The notes below the pieces were generated by a model, which worked only from the letters and a program-made list of their open reading frames with translations, did not search any database and was not told the origin of the DNA. The position numbers and the translations under genes were made by a program. Positions 27,201-36,783 of a DNA stretch of 64,000 nucleotides are shown here, one piece after another (the first letter of the stretch is position 1; every line of letters starts with the position of its first letter). Origin of the DNA: UBA11986 sp031402435 (GTDB lineage Bacteria > Bacteroidota > Ignavibacteria > UBA10030 > UBA6906); NCBI GenBank assembly GCA_031402435.1, contig JANNSJ010000058.1:62001-126000 (forward strand). The letters are read 5' to 3'.

Positions 27201-28416
27201 GAGAGGTCTCTGATACCCTCGTGGTTGCCGCGAGTTTTCCCAACGCCAGCGTAAGACCCAGCGTTATCCAGAACAGCAGTACAACTTCTTGATCGCCAAA
27301 GCTCCACTCCGTTACACCATTGACCTGAAATCCGACGAATACAGCAATGGCTCCCAGCGTGAACGATCCCGCCATCCAATCATCCTTTACTCTTTTGTAG
27401 ACTCTCCATTCGGTTATCGCGATGCGGACAAACATCGCCAACACAGCTACAAAGCCGAGCGAACCAAGGGTCACGAGAATTTGCAGCAGCACGTTATGGA
27501 GGTGTCCCCACGGGATCTCCGATCCCGGTGGATTGTATTGCAAGAACAATTCGTGGAGATCAATATCCCCAACGCCGACGATGGGGTGATCGGCAAAGAT
27601 GCGCAGTGCGGTTGTCCAGAGCAACAGGCGTGATGCGTTTTCCGGGTGTTGCATATCAACAATGCTCTTGAGTCTTTCCTGTACATACGGCGGTGCAAAT
27701 ATGGCAAGAAGGATGACCAGGATGAGGAACGGAATGAGAAGTTTCTTGTTCCGCACAAACGCGATGAAGAGCAATCCCACGGCAACTGCAAGATACGCCC
27801 CGCGTGTTACTGTGGCGTATAGCGAAATCATAATGGGGAGAAGACCGAGAAGAGCAGCCCAGCGCACGTTGCCCGGTGTTTTTGGGTGGATGATGAACGG
27901 AACTATGAGCAGAGCGGCCATCATCATCAATTCAGATGTTGTCATGTAAAACTGGAAGATACCGAGGCGCTTCGTTGTTTCGGGATCGGCGAAGATGAGT
28001 TTGCATACCCCGATCATTGCCACAATAATCGCTGACACGAGCAGCACAGCAATGTACCACTTCGCCCGTTTCCCGGAAGTTGCCGTTGAAGCAAAGAAAT
28101 ACACAACTGCAATAAGCAACACACGCTTGGAGAAGAGCATGGATTGTTCCGGTCGGACGGAGAAGAGAGTTGAGAGCAACTCTGCTCCAACATACGCCAG
28201 GAAGAACCAATCAAGAGGCGTGGAGGCAATAAGATTTTTCCGCTGCACTAGCATCGCGCCGATCCATGCGAGTCCCATCAATCCGAGGGCGATGGAATTC
28301 ACGGCAATGGAAAAGAAGATGGAGGAGAGAAACAGTGTAGCCGCACCAACAAGCGAGTATGCCAGCCATTCCGTGTAATCGGCGTATGTTTTGCCGCCTG
28401 TTTTCACTCTTGTCAT
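27193..28416 (-). CDS. O-antigen ligase family protein
   Basis: Protein of 407 residues with about eleven transmembrane segments and one large periplasmic loop near residues 250-320, which includes RLLLWTTALRIFADHPIVGVG and PWGHLHNVLLQIL, the conserved H-bearing region of the Wzy/WaaL clan. It probably joins or polymerises a polysaccharide on a lipid carrier at the periplasmic face. Ligase and polymerase cannot be told apart by sequence alone. Its 3' end overlaps the GalT-like gene by 8 bases on the opposite strand. Confidence 0.85.
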   Translation of the reverse strand: MTRVKTGGKTYADYTEWLAYSLVGAATLFLSSIFFSIAVNSIALGLMGLAWIGAMLVQRKNLIASTPLDWFFLAYVGAELLSTLFSVRPEQSMLFSKRVLLIAVVYFFASTATSGKRAKWYIAVLLVSAIIVAMIGVCKLIFADPETTKRLGIFQFYMTTSELMMMAALLIVPFIIHPKTPGNVRWAALLGLLPIMISLYATVTRGAYLAVAVGLLFIAFVRNKKLLIPFLILVILLAIFAPPYVQERLKSIVDMQHPENASRLLLWTTALRIFADHPIVGVGDIDLHELFLQYNPPGSEIPWGHLHNVLLQILVTLGSLGFVAVLAMFVRIAITEWRVYKRVKDDWMAGSFTLGAIAVFVGFQVNGVTEWSFGDQEVVLLFWITLGLTLALGKLAATTRVSETSLT

Positions 28417-28500
28417 AGTGAGCGGTCAGGAAGACAAACCATGCGGAGAGAGCGCTTGTTCGATGTCGTTGTGTTCATATCCTGTGAACATACCGAAGCA

Positions 28501-30768
28501 TTAGCTTTCAGGTAGTCTCTCTCTATAAGTTTTTAGGATGTCGGGGGTGACTTCTTCGGCTGACACAAGGCTGTAATGCTTTTCTGAAACCACCCGTACC
28601 CCGTCCACTGTGTTCTCAAACTCGAAAATGGCAATCTGGTTGTTCGACATGAATTGGGTGCCAATTGCTCGACAAATGAGAGAGGGAAACTTCGCCGCAC
28701 ACATAGCGAAGTCCTGCTCAATCTGCACAACACTGATCTTGTCTTTTCCACCCTTTGCCTGGACAGGCAAAACATAATGGACACCTTTCTTGTCAATCCC
28801 AACATACACTTCGTCAGTTTCAACTTGCCCAATCTTGGGTGCGGTGGTCCTGAGGTGGTTCTGAAGAGAATAACATGTTATACCGGTGAAAACATCCACG
28901 AGTCTGTTATAGCGGAGCTTTGCCAGGAGAGCCTGTTCATCGTCGAGAGTGTAGAGAGAGATAAGTCCGGGTGTCGAGTCTGGAATCTTGGTGTCCGCAA
29001 GCATCTGGCTAGGAACTATGTCCTTTTCGCCAATGAGAGCAAAGCAGTATTTTGAACGCCCGGCAGGTCGAATAATCCACTGCTTTCCTGCTGGTGCTTT
29101 ACATGTTATGGTTTCGGGGAGAGATGAACGGTAACGGAAGCTGTAGATGATATCACCCAGGTTCTTTGGTAGAACGATAGACAGCTTCTTCGCGACCCGC
29201 TCTATTTCGTTACGAGCAAATGGGATCTCGGTCATTCCCTTCTTAAAGTGGCCAAGAAAGATTTGCTCAATAATTTGAGTGTATCTGTTTTGAGTTGTCT
29301 TCATCTGTCCTTCCTTTTCTCCTGTCTGATATTGCGATAAGGGTTCGGTGACCCTGCCGCTTTTGCCTGGCCATCGCAAAACTAGAACTTCCTCTCTCAG
29401 TTGCTCTTTGGTTGCGGTCGCGATGCGAGTTCGAAACAGATCGAGACTCACAACCTCGTACCCAAGGGATGCGGCGATGTCTGCAAGAAGTTGACCCGTA
29501 CGGATCATAACGCGCAAATAAGAAGCTTGATCTCCGACTACGTATGCTAGGTATGCACCCGGCCGAAGAGCATTCCTCAATTCAGCGAAGTGCCTTGTCA
29601 TACCTCCAAAGTAAAGTCTGGTGACACGGTGGTACAATCGCTCGAACCCACTTGTCTTACCAAGCTGAATACGTCGTCTTTCGATTTCTCTCGCAAGCCC
29701 CTCGACTTTACTATTTGAGGCAACCCACTGATCGTCGTTATCAACCGAGTACACATTTCTTGTGTTGGATCGAAGAAGATGCTGTTTGAGGTCTTTTAGG
29801 TCCTGCTTATTCTTGATCAGTCCCAGAATGACAGATTCAAGACGAGTAGTACGAGTATAATCTTTTTCATTTGGATATGGCGGTGAGGTGATAACGGCAC
29901 TCACGGATTGTGGTTTGAGAATCTGATGCAGTTCGCGGGAGTCAGCTTTGTGAATAGAGGTTGGTGTGGCAGCGAATTCTCGGAGTGAGGTCAGATCCTT
30001 TGAGATTGACCTTACTCCTGACAACCATGTTCTGATCACAGGAGCGTCATACTTTATCTTTCCGATTCCCACCTCTGGTCCAAAGTGAAGGTTTCCAATC
30101 GATGACACAAGAGCCTTGCCCAAAGCGAGTACCTCGTGTTCATAGAAACGATTGTCACGGAAATCTTGAATGGTATCAAGGAGAACCAGAACCTTGTGCA
30201 GAGGAAGCGGGCTAATAGAATCTTTTAGAAGGATAGCTTGGCCCTGCTCCGGGAGTGCCCGATACGAAATGCTGGGAAATGCCGGCTTGCCGGTAAAGTC
30301 ATTAACGAGTTGCAGATCATCGTCCGTGATGCCTTCTTCGCGAAGCCGACGCCTCGCGTCTACAGCAACCTCTTCGGCGTGATCTCTTAATCCCTCAGGA
30401 TCTATATCCCAGATTGTTTTTGTCTTGCTTGCAAAGTAACATATTGGATTTGCCTCAATACCGATGCTGGGGATGCCAAGCTTTTTGCATTCAACGTTTG
30501 TTGTTCCCGTTCCGCAGAATGGATCAAGCGTCCAATCAGATCCTTCAAGTCCAAAACGGGTGACATATTCACGAACAAGATGAGGTGGAAATGAAAGAAC
30601 AAAACGATACCAGTCATGAGCTGCACCGTCCATCGGTGTAACTTTGTTTAACTGCGAGTTGTTGATTGTCGGGAAAGAGAGCACGGGAGTTGAGGGATGA
30701 GGATCACACTTCAATTGTACGAATCTAACGAGAGGACTCGTCACAAGCAAGCGCCTTTCACCAAACAT
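28501..30768 (-). CDS. DNA methyltransferase fused to a probable type II restriction endonuclease
   Basis: Open frame of 755 residues. The N-terminal ~470 residues are a methyltransferase: AdoMet motif LDPFCGTGTT at 81-90 and catalytic motif SPPY at 295-298 (followed by PNEKDYTRTTRLE), in the order motif I then motif IV. SPPY favours N4-cytosine or N6-adenine methylation. The C-terminal ~267 residues have no methyltransferase motifs; VETDEVYVGIDKKG followed by LPVQAKGG (D652/E653 ... Q670-x-K672) looks like a PD-(D/E)xK-type nuclease core. At 29304 an in-frame ATG (residue 489) is preceded by AGGAG and GGAAGG, so the nuclease may also be made alone. Divergent from ABC-F with 23 bases between starts. 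Confidence 0.75.
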   Translation of the reverse strand: MFGERRLLVTSPLVRFVQLKCDPHPSTPVLSFPTINNSQLNKVTPMDGAAHDWYRFVLSFPPHLVREYVTRFGLEGSDWTLDPFCGTGTTNVECKKLGIPSIGIEANPICYFASKTKTIWDIDPEGLRDHAEEVAVDARRRLREEGITDDDLQLVNDFTGKPAFPSISYRALPEQGQAILLKDSISPLPLHKVLVLLDTIQDFRDNRFYEHEVLALGKALVSSIGNLHFGPEVGIGKIKYDAPVIRTWLSGVRSISKDLTSLREFAATPTSIHKADSRELHQILKPQSVSAVITSPPYPNEKDYTRTTRLESVILGLIKNKQDLKDLKQHLLRSNTRNVYSVDNDDQWVASNSKVEGLAREIERRRIQLGKTSGFERLYHRVTRLYFGGMTRHFAELRNALRPGAYLAYVVGDQASYLRVMIRTGQLLADIAASLGYEVVSLDLFRTRIATATKEQLREEVLVLRWPGKSGRVTEPLSQYQTGEKEGQMKTTQNRYTQIIEQIFLGHFKKGMTEIPFARNEIERVAKKLSIVLPKNLGDIIYSFRYRSSLPETITCKAPAGKQWIIRPAGRSKYCFALIGEKDIVPSQMLADTKIPDSTPGLISLYTLDDEQALLAKLRYNRLVDVFTGITCYSLQNHLRTTAPKIGQVETDEVYVGIDKKGVHYVLPVQAKGGKDKISVVQIEQDFAMCAAKFPSLICRAIGTQFMSNNQIAIFEFENTVDGVRVVSEKHYSLVSAEEVTPDILKTYRERLPES

Positions 30769-30784
30769 ATGCTTTTCGTATATT
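30756..30784 (+). promoter_or_regulatory. possible promoter for ABC-F gene (leaderless start)
   Basis: TATATT at 30779-30784 with TTTCAC 17 bases upstream at 30756-30761. A transcript would begin about base 30791, at the ATG at 30792, which lacks a Shine-Dalgarno sequence. The upstream element has TTT instead of TTG, so confidence is low. Confidence 0.35.
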
Positions 30785-30791
30785 GTAGTCT

Positions 30792-32777
30792 ATGATTTCA
30801 GCCGTGAACGTATCGCTCTCATTTGGCGGACGAGGTCTCTTCGAAGAGATCTCCTTCCGTATTGGTCCACACGACCGTATCGGACTTGTTGGCTCGAACG
30901 GTACGGGCAAAACCACACTTCTTCGCATCCTTATCGGAGAAACTGTTCCCGATAAGGGCGAGATCGCAAAAGCCAAGTACGTCACCGTTGGCTACCTGCC
31001 ACAGGAAGGAATGCACGTTGAAGGCCGGACGCTCTACAAAGAAGTAGAAACGGCGTTTGGCGATGTGCTGGAAGCGCAAGCACGGCTCGAAGAAGTTCAC
31101 GAACGCATGGGGATTGTATCTCATGAGGACGAGGAATTTGCGGAGTTACTGGAACTCTACGGCGAGCTGCAACACAAAGTTGAAGACAGCGACGCGTTCC
31201 GCATGAAGGCGAAGATTGAAAAAGTGCTGCTCGGCCTCGGTTTTTCTTCTGACGATACAGACCGCCAAACATCCGAGTTCAGTGGTGGCTGGCAGATGCG
31301 TATTGCCCTTGCAAAACTGTTGCTCATCCAACCATCGCTCTTGCTTCTCGATGAACCGACGAATCACCTTGATCTCGATTCATTGCAGTGGCTCGAAGAG
31401 TATTTGCAGTCCTACGAAGGCGCCGTCATCGTTGTCTCCCACGACCGCCGCTTCCTTGACAACATGACGACGAAAACGTATGAGTTGAGCCTCGGCAAAC
31501 TCACCGAGTACAGTGGCAACTATAGTTATTTTGTGGTGCAGAAGGAGGAGCGAAAGCAACTCACGCTTTCGGCATTCCGCAATCAGCAACAGCAGATCAA
31601 GCAGACGGAGCAATTCATCGAACGGTTCCGTTACAAGGCAACGAAGGCGAGGCAGGTGCAGAGTCGTATCAAGCAGCTTGAGAAGTTGGATCTTGTAGAG
31701 ATCGAAGACGAAGAGAGCGGAATACGGTTCAATTTCCCTCCTGCCCCCGCCGGTGGACGTGTTGCGATGGAGCTGAAGGGAATCCGCAAAAGCTACGGTG
31801 ACAAGAGAATCTTCAACGGCATTGATTTCGACATCGACCGTGGCGACCGTATCGCCTTTGTTGGCGTGAACGGCGCCGGGAAGTCAACACTCTCGAAGAT
31901 CATTGCCGGCGTGGAGCCGTTTGAAGGCGGTGAACGCAAAGTCGGGTATAATGTGATCGTGTCGTATTTCGCCCAGCACCAGGCTGATGAACTTAACCCG
32001 AAGAACGATGTGTTGGGAACGGTGGATGAGGTCGCTACGGGAGAGATCAGGAAGTCGCTCAGGAATTTACTCGGCTGCTTTCTTTTCAGTGGCGATGATG
32101 TGTTCAAGAAGGTCGGCGTGCTTTCCGGCGGCGAGAAGAGTCGACTTGCACTTGCCAAAATGCTTCTACAGCCATGCAACCTCATCATCATGGATGAGCC
32201 GACGAACCATCTGGACATGCGCTCGAAGGCGGTGATGCAGCAAGCGTTGATGAGATTTGAAGGGAGCTACGTTATCGTGTCTCACGACCGTGACTTCCTC
32301 GACCCGATTGTTAACAAGGTTGTGGAGTTCAGCAAGGGCCGCATCAGGGCGTATCCCGGCAATGTGAGTGATTACATTTACGCGAAACAAAAGGAACAGA
32401 ACACCGCGCAGGCAGCAACAGTTTCTGTTCAGCAGCAGAGAAGGAAGGACGAGCCAAAACTTTCCGACAAGGAAAGAAAGCGCGTTGAAGCCGAAGAACG
32501 ACAGAAGCGTTCCCATTTGACAAAACCCCTTCAACAGAAGATGTACAAGTTCGAAAAGGAAATCGAAGCAAAGGAAAAGCAAAAGGCCGAATTCGGGGAA
32601 CTGATGGGTCATGTTGACTTCTACAAAGATGGCGAGAAGGTGAAGCGGGTGACCACGCAATACAAAGCGTTGGAAGCCGAACTGGCTGATATCTATTTCA
32701 AATGGGGAGAAGTGACGAAGGAGTTGGAGAAGCTCAACGGAGAGTTTGATAAGAAATCCGGGATGGCCAGAGACTGA
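30792..32777 (+). CDS. ABC-F family ATPase
   Basis: Protein of 661 residues without membrane segments. Two ATPase domains: the first with Walker A GSNGTGKT (34-41), signature SGGWQMR and Walker B LLLLDEPTNHLD; the second with GVNGAGKST, LSGGEKSRLALAK and LIIMDEPTNHLD. An arm/linker lies between them (EERKQLTLSAFRNQQQQIK), and a C-terminal charged coiled coil follows (about 560-655). ABC-F proteins act on the ribosome, in translation elongation control or antibiotic protection. The layout is like YheS/Uup. RlmD starts at the base after its stop, so ribosome-related genes are paired. Confidence 0.92.
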   Translation: MISAVNVSLSFGGRGLFEEISFRIGPHDRIGLVGSNGTGKTTLLRILIGETVPDKGEIAKAKYVTVGYLPQEGMHVEGRTLYKEVETAFGDVLEAQARLEEVHERMGIVSHEDEEFAELLELYGELQHKVEDSDAFRMKAKIEKVLLGLGFSSDDTDRQTSEFSGGWQMRIALAKLLLIQPSLLLLDEPTNHLDLDSLQWLEEYLQSYEGAVIVVSHDRRFLDNMTTKTYELSLGKLTEYSGNYSYFVVQKEERKQLTLSAFRNQQQQIKQTEQFIERFRYKATKARQVQSRIKQLEKLDLVEIEDEESGIRFNFPPAPAGGRVAMELKGIRKSYGDKRIFNGIDFDIDRGDRIAFVGVNGAGKSTLSKIIAGVEPFEGGERKVGYNVIVSYFAQHQADELNPKNDVLGTVDEVATGEIRKSLRNLLGCFLFSGDDVFKKVGVLSGGEKSRLALAKMLLQPCNLIIMDEPTNHLDMRSKAVMQQALMRFEGSYVIVSHDRDFLDPIVNKVVEFSKGRIRAYPGNVSDYIYAKQKEQNTAQAATVSVQQQRRKDEPKLSDKERKRVEAEERQKRSHLTKPLQQKMYKFEKEIEAKEKQKAEFGELMGHVDFYKDGEKVKRVTTQYKALEAELADIYFKWGEVTKELEKLNGEFDKKSGMARD

Positions 32778-34211
32778 ATGAAATACGGCGACGAGATAGA
32801 ACTTACCATAGAAAGCGTCGCCTTTGAAGGAAAAAGCGTTGCCCGTGTTGACGGGTTGGTGGTATTCGTTGCGGGTGGCGTGCCGGGCGATCGCGTCCTT
32901 GCAAGAGTCACCAAGTCCAAGAAAAAATTTGTTGAAGCGGAGGCAGTGGAAATTCTTTCCCCCTCGTCTCTTCGAGTCACGCCGCGTTGCGCATACTTCG
33001 GCACGTGCGGTGGTTGCAAATGGCAGCATGTAAACTACCAGGCCCAACTGGACTTCAAGCGCCAACACGTGGTTGATGCCCTTGAGCGTATCGGCGGATT
33101 CAAGGGCATCAACGTCAATCCCACTCTTGGTTCACCGGATGAATACTTCTATCGGAACAAGATGGAGTTCTCGTTTGGTGATAAATGGCTTACGAGAGAG
33201 GAGATGGAAAGGGAGAAACTGGAGACCGGAGACCGGAAGCCGGAGGATCGGTTTGCTCTTGGACTTCACATTCCTGCACGGTTTGATAAGGTGCTCGACA
33301 TTGATGAGTGCTTTCTGCAATCTGAGACAAGCTACAGGATCGTCAACACAGTACGCTCATTCTGTCTCGACCATGGTCTGACAATCTACTCCACGTTCAC
33401 TCACACCGGCTATCTGCGGAATCTTGTTATTCGTGAAAGCAAACGTACCGGCGGACTGATGGTCAACCTGGTAACGTCCCAGGATAGTCCGGAGATCATG
33501 GAATCACTTTGCGCTCTTCTCCTTTCACAATTTCCAGTCATCACAACGATCATCAACAATGTCACTGAACGAAAATCGCAGGTTGCCATCGGCGATTACG
33601 AGAAGGTGTACCACGGCCCGGGATTTATCACCGAGCAGATCGGCAAGCGAATGTATCGTATCTCGGCAAACTCATTCTTCCAAACGAATACCCTTCAAGC
33701 CGAGAGGTTGTATGATGCTGCGGCCGCTCTTGCCAGACTCGAACCGGAGGACATTGTCTTTGATCTGTACTCCGGCACAGGGACAATTGCTCTCCATATC
33801 GCCGACGACGTGAAAGCGGTTGTAGGGATTGAAGTTGTCGAATCCGCAATTGCCGATGCGAACAAGAATGCGGCCATGAACGGGGTTGGCAACTGCACGT
33901 TCATTCAGGGAGACCTCAAAGACAAACTCACCAAGGATACTTCGTGGCTTGCCAGCCAGGAACAGCCGACCGCAATGATTATCGACCCTCCACGCAGCGG
34001 AATGCATGAAAAGGTTGTCCACGAAGTCACTTCGCTTCAACCGGAACGTATCGTTTATGTAAGTTGTAACCCGGCCACCCAGGCAAGAGACCTGAAGCTC
34101 TTGTGTTCTTCTGCTCCTTACCGGATAGACTCGATCCAACCTGTGGATATGTTTCCACATACGTACCATATCGAGAATATCGTTGCGTTGTCCATAGTCG
34201 CGCAGCAATAA
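32778..34211 (+). CDS. rlmD: 23S rRNA (uracil-5)-methyltransferase, RlmD/RumA family
   Basis: Protein of 477 residues starting immediately after the ABC-F stop. An N-terminal TRAM domain (about 1-60) is followed by the [4Fe-4S] Cys set C71-x5-C77-x2-C80 plus a later Cys in DIDECFLQ, and by the AdoMet domain with DLYSGTGTIALHIA, IIDPPRSGMHEKV and the catalytic Cys in VYVSCNPATQARDL. It makes 5-methyluridine in rRNA; related RlmC/TrmA-type specificity cannot be excluded. Near residues 142-160 there is a charged insertion coded by a short GGAGACC repeat. Confidence 0.88.
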   Translation: MKYGDEIELTIESVAFEGKSVARVDGLVVFVAGGVPGDRVLARVTKSKKKFVEAEAVEILSPSSLRVTPRCAYFGTCGGCKWQHVNYQAQLDFKRQHVVDALERIGGFKGINVNPTLGSPDEYFYRNKMEFSFGDKWLTREEMEREKLETGDRKPEDRFALGLHIPARFDKVLDIDECFLQSETSYRIVNTVRSFCLDHGLTIYSTFTHTGYLRNLVIRESKRTGGLMVNLVTSQDSPEIMESLCALLLSQFPVITTIINNVTERKSQVAIGDYEKVYHGPGFITEQIGKRMYRISANSFFQTNTLQAERLYDAAAALARLEPEDIVFDLYSGTGTIALHIADDVKAVVGIEVVESAIADANKNAAMNGVGNCTFIQGDLKDKLTKDTSWLASQEQPTAMIIDPPRSGMHEKVVHEVTSLQPERIVYVSCNPATQARDLKLLCSSAPYRIDSIQPVDMFPHTYHIENIVALSIVAQQ

Positions 34212-34245
34212 TCTCATCTATCTTCTCTGTCGTGTCACATTGTTA

Positions 34246-34274
34246 TTGATTGTTTGACAGACACGAACTATCTT
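34246..34274 (+). promoter_or_regulatory. predicted promoter for the DUF5916-type gene
   Basis: TTGATT at 34246-34251, 17-base spacer, TATCTT at 34269-34274. It lies in the 106-base gap after rlmD and 43 bases before the TTG start. Confidence 0.55.
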
Positions 34275-34317
34275 TTAATCGGTCAAGGATATTCAAATTC
34301 ACACACACTGGTCAGAC

Positions 34318-36783
34318 TTGAGAACCGGCATCATTCTGTTTCTCTTCCTGGTTATTGCCATGGAGGCCCCCGCCGGATCATCGGGCAAAGTTATCACAGC
34401 GGTACGTACTGACCAAGCCCCCACCCTCGATGGTTTGGTGAACGAGCCTCAATGGCAGGTCGCTCCCGCCGCTCTCGATTTCACCCAATTTGATCCGGAG
34501 GAGGGTGCCCTTCCCACGGAACAAACCTCGGTACGTATTCTTTATGATGACCATGCACTTTATGTTGGGGTGATTTGTTACGATTCGAAACCAGATCTGA
34601 TCGTCCATCAACTCACACGACGGGACAGAAGCTCCGAGGCGGAGAGGTTCTCCGTGCAGATCGATTCGTATCATGACCACCAAACAGCCTTTGTCTTTTC
34701 AACGAATGTTTCCGGTGTTCAGAGTGACGGCGTGCTGTCGCAGGATGGTGCTGTGTACGACATAACGTACGATGCCGTGTGGAGCGTGAAGACGGCGACC
34801 TATCTTGATGGCTGGTCTGCGGAGTTCGAAATTCCATACAACGCTTTGAGATTTTCCGAGCAGGAAGGAATCGATCTGGAATGGGGGATCAACTTCCGGC
34901 GCTATATCAGCCGTAAGCACGAAACCGACGAATGGGTCATGGTCCCACGTAGCGAGCGATTGCAAATCTCGCGTTGGGGCCACATGCGTGGGCTCAGGAA
35001 CATCTCACCACCGTTGCATCTCAACATCTCACCGTATATTTCCAGCACTTCAACACTCCATCCGGCAAACTCATACTGGTCACGGGCATCCGACCATGCG
35101 TTGCTCGGTGGACTTGATCTGAAGTATGGTATCACACGAGACTTTACGCTCGACGCCACGGTGAATCCCGACTTCGGCCAGGTGGAAGTCGATCAGGCAG
35201 TCCTCAATCTCACCGTTTTCGAGACGCGGTTCCCTGAGAAGCGCCCCTTCTTTGTGGAAGGCTCACAGCTTTTTACATTCGGGGCAGGAGTTGATAACAC
35301 ATCCATGCCTCTGTTTTTTTCGCGCCGGATAGGAAAACGGCCTTCGAACGCATCTGACATTGATAACATCTTTATCGGTCCGAACCCTCCGACAGGCGTT
35401 TCGCTTGAAGAGAACCCATCGGTTACTACCATTCTAGGCGCAGCAAAAATCTCAGGTCATTCCAACGCAGGCCTCTCGGTTGGTGCCCTCTCTGCAGTGA
35501 CTGACGTGGAAGATGCCCTACTCAGGCTTTCTTTTGGAAGAGATTCTTCTGTACAGACAGAACCTCGAGGTTCATACAACGTTTTCCGCTTGAAGCAGGA
35601 TTTGGGAAACGATTCCTGGGTTGGCGGCATTGCCACGGTTGTGTCACGCGACGGGATGTCTCCTGCGTTTTCGGGAGGAGTTGATTGGAACGCCCGGTTC
35701 GGTAATGGTTCCTACGCCTGGGATGGCTTTGCTGCGGCAGCACATTCGGCGAGTACGACAACGCGGCGGGACGGGTTTGCAGGGCGCCTCCTTATCTCGA
35801 AGATTGCCGCCGAGCATTGGTTCTACACGACCTCGTATGATTTTGCCTCACGCTACTTCAACCCCAATGCCATTGGTTTCTTTGCCCAGCCACATGACCA
35901 TGGTGGATATGTGCAGCTGCTCTACCGCGAGAACTTTGCTAAAGGGGTATTTCGAAGATATTCCGCGGCTCTCAATCCCGAATATCGCTGGAATTGGGAT
36001 GGGGTGTTGACACGTGCTACTCTCAACACAGAGTTCAGCGGCGAGTTCGCAAGCTTCTGGCAGGGGACATTCGGATATACGTATTCCCACTCCGCATTTG
36101 ATGATGCTGAGCGGGGAATCATCGGGATATACAAACGTCCCGCTGGTCATACCCTTCAATTATCCGTCACCACCGATGGACGCAAAGATGTTTCTGCAAG
36201 CGTCACGGGAATCTATGATGTCGACGTGAGAAGGAAGCGACGCATTATCGGTCAAGTCGGTCTGACGTTACGACCTGCCTCCTGGATGGAGTTGACGCCG
36301 CTGGTGTATTATGCACACACGCGAAATGAAGAAGCGTGGGTGTTTCCGGGAGGGAACATTGTTGATAATTCTATATCACCACTACAGTTCAGTGTGTTTG
36401 GCGAACGGGATGTTGATCAACTTGATCTTGAACTGAGGGGAATAGTGACATTTACTCGCGACATCTCACTTCAGTTTTTCTCACAGGTGTTTCTCGCTCG
36501 CGGACGGTACGACAGCTATCGACGCCTGGGGAGAGGTGAAGAGCTGATACCATATGTTCCTCTCGCCAACTTCACGGACTTCAATGAGATTTCGTTCAAT
36601 GCCAATGTACTTTTACGATGGGAGTATTTGCCAGGCAGCACGATCTATCTTGTCTGGACACAGGAACGTTCCAGTGACAGTCGGAATTATTCTTCGGGGT
36701 TTGGGCGCCGGTTCAACGATACGTTTTCCATTCCGCATGAGGATGTCTTACTTCTGAAGGTCAGCTACTTGTTGCCGCTATAA
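34318..36783 (+). CDS. DUF5916-type outer-membrane protein with CBM9-like domain
   Basis: Protein of 821 residues from a TTG start; the following MRTGIILFLFLVIAMEAPAG is a plausible signal peptide, and no better start lies downstream before it is lost. Residues about 25-230 look like a family 9 carbohydrate-binding/DOMON-like domain (APTLDGLVNEPQWQVA, VRILYDDHALYVGV, WSAEFEIPYNALRF). The rest matches the DUF5916 pattern (NPDFGQVEVDQAVLNL, ETRFPEKRPFFVEGSQLF, then many amphipathic strands and LLLKVSYLLPL at the end), suggesting an outer-membrane barrel. Such proteins are common in Bacteroidota; the function is not established. Its end overlaps the convergent hydrolase by 6 bases. Confidence 0.82.
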   Translation: MRTGIILFLFLVIAMEAPAGSSGKVITAVRTDQAPTLDGLVNEPQWQVAPAALDFTQFDPEEGALPTEQTSVRILYDDHALYVGVICYDSKPDLIVHQLTRRDRSSEAERFSVQIDSYHDHQTAFVFSTNVSGVQSDGVLSQDGAVYDITYDAVWSVKTATYLDGWSAEFEIPYNALRFSEQEGIDLEWGINFRRYISRKHETDEWVMVPRSERLQISRWGHMRGLRNISPPLHLNISPYISSTSTLHPANSYWSRASDHALLGGLDLKYGITRDFTLDATVNPDFGQVEVDQAVLNLTVFETRFPEKRPFFVEGSQLFTFGAGVDNTSMPLFFSRRIGKRPSNASDIDNIFIGPNPPTGVSLEENPSVTTILGAAKISGHSNAGLSVGALSAVTDVEDALLRLSFGRDSSVQTEPRGSYNVFRLKQDLGNDSWVGGIATVVSRDGMSPAFSGGVDWNARFGNGSYAWDGFAAAAHSASTTTRRDGFAGRLLISKIAAEHWFYTTSYDFASRYFNPNAIGFFAQPHDHGGYVQLLYRENFAKGVFRRYSAALNPEYRWNWDGVLTRATLNTEFSGEFASFWQGTFGYTYSHSAFDDAERGIIGIYKRPAGHTLQLSVTTDGRKDVSASVTGIYDVDVRRKRRIIGQVGLTLRPASWMELTPLVYYAHTRNEEAWVFPGGNIVDNSISPLQFSVFGERDVDQLDLELRGIVTFTRDISLQFFSQVFLARGRYDSYRRLGRGEELIPYVPLANFTDFNEISFNANVLLRWEYLPGSTIYLVWTQERSSDSRNYSSGFGRRFNDTFSIPHEDVLLLKVSYLLPL

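Noticed and set aside
32166..33068. Open frame of 300 residues antisense to the ABC-F/rlmD junction
   Set aside because: It spans two well-supported genes on the other strand and its Phe/Leu-rich sequence is the expected complement of Lys/Glu-rich coding DNA.
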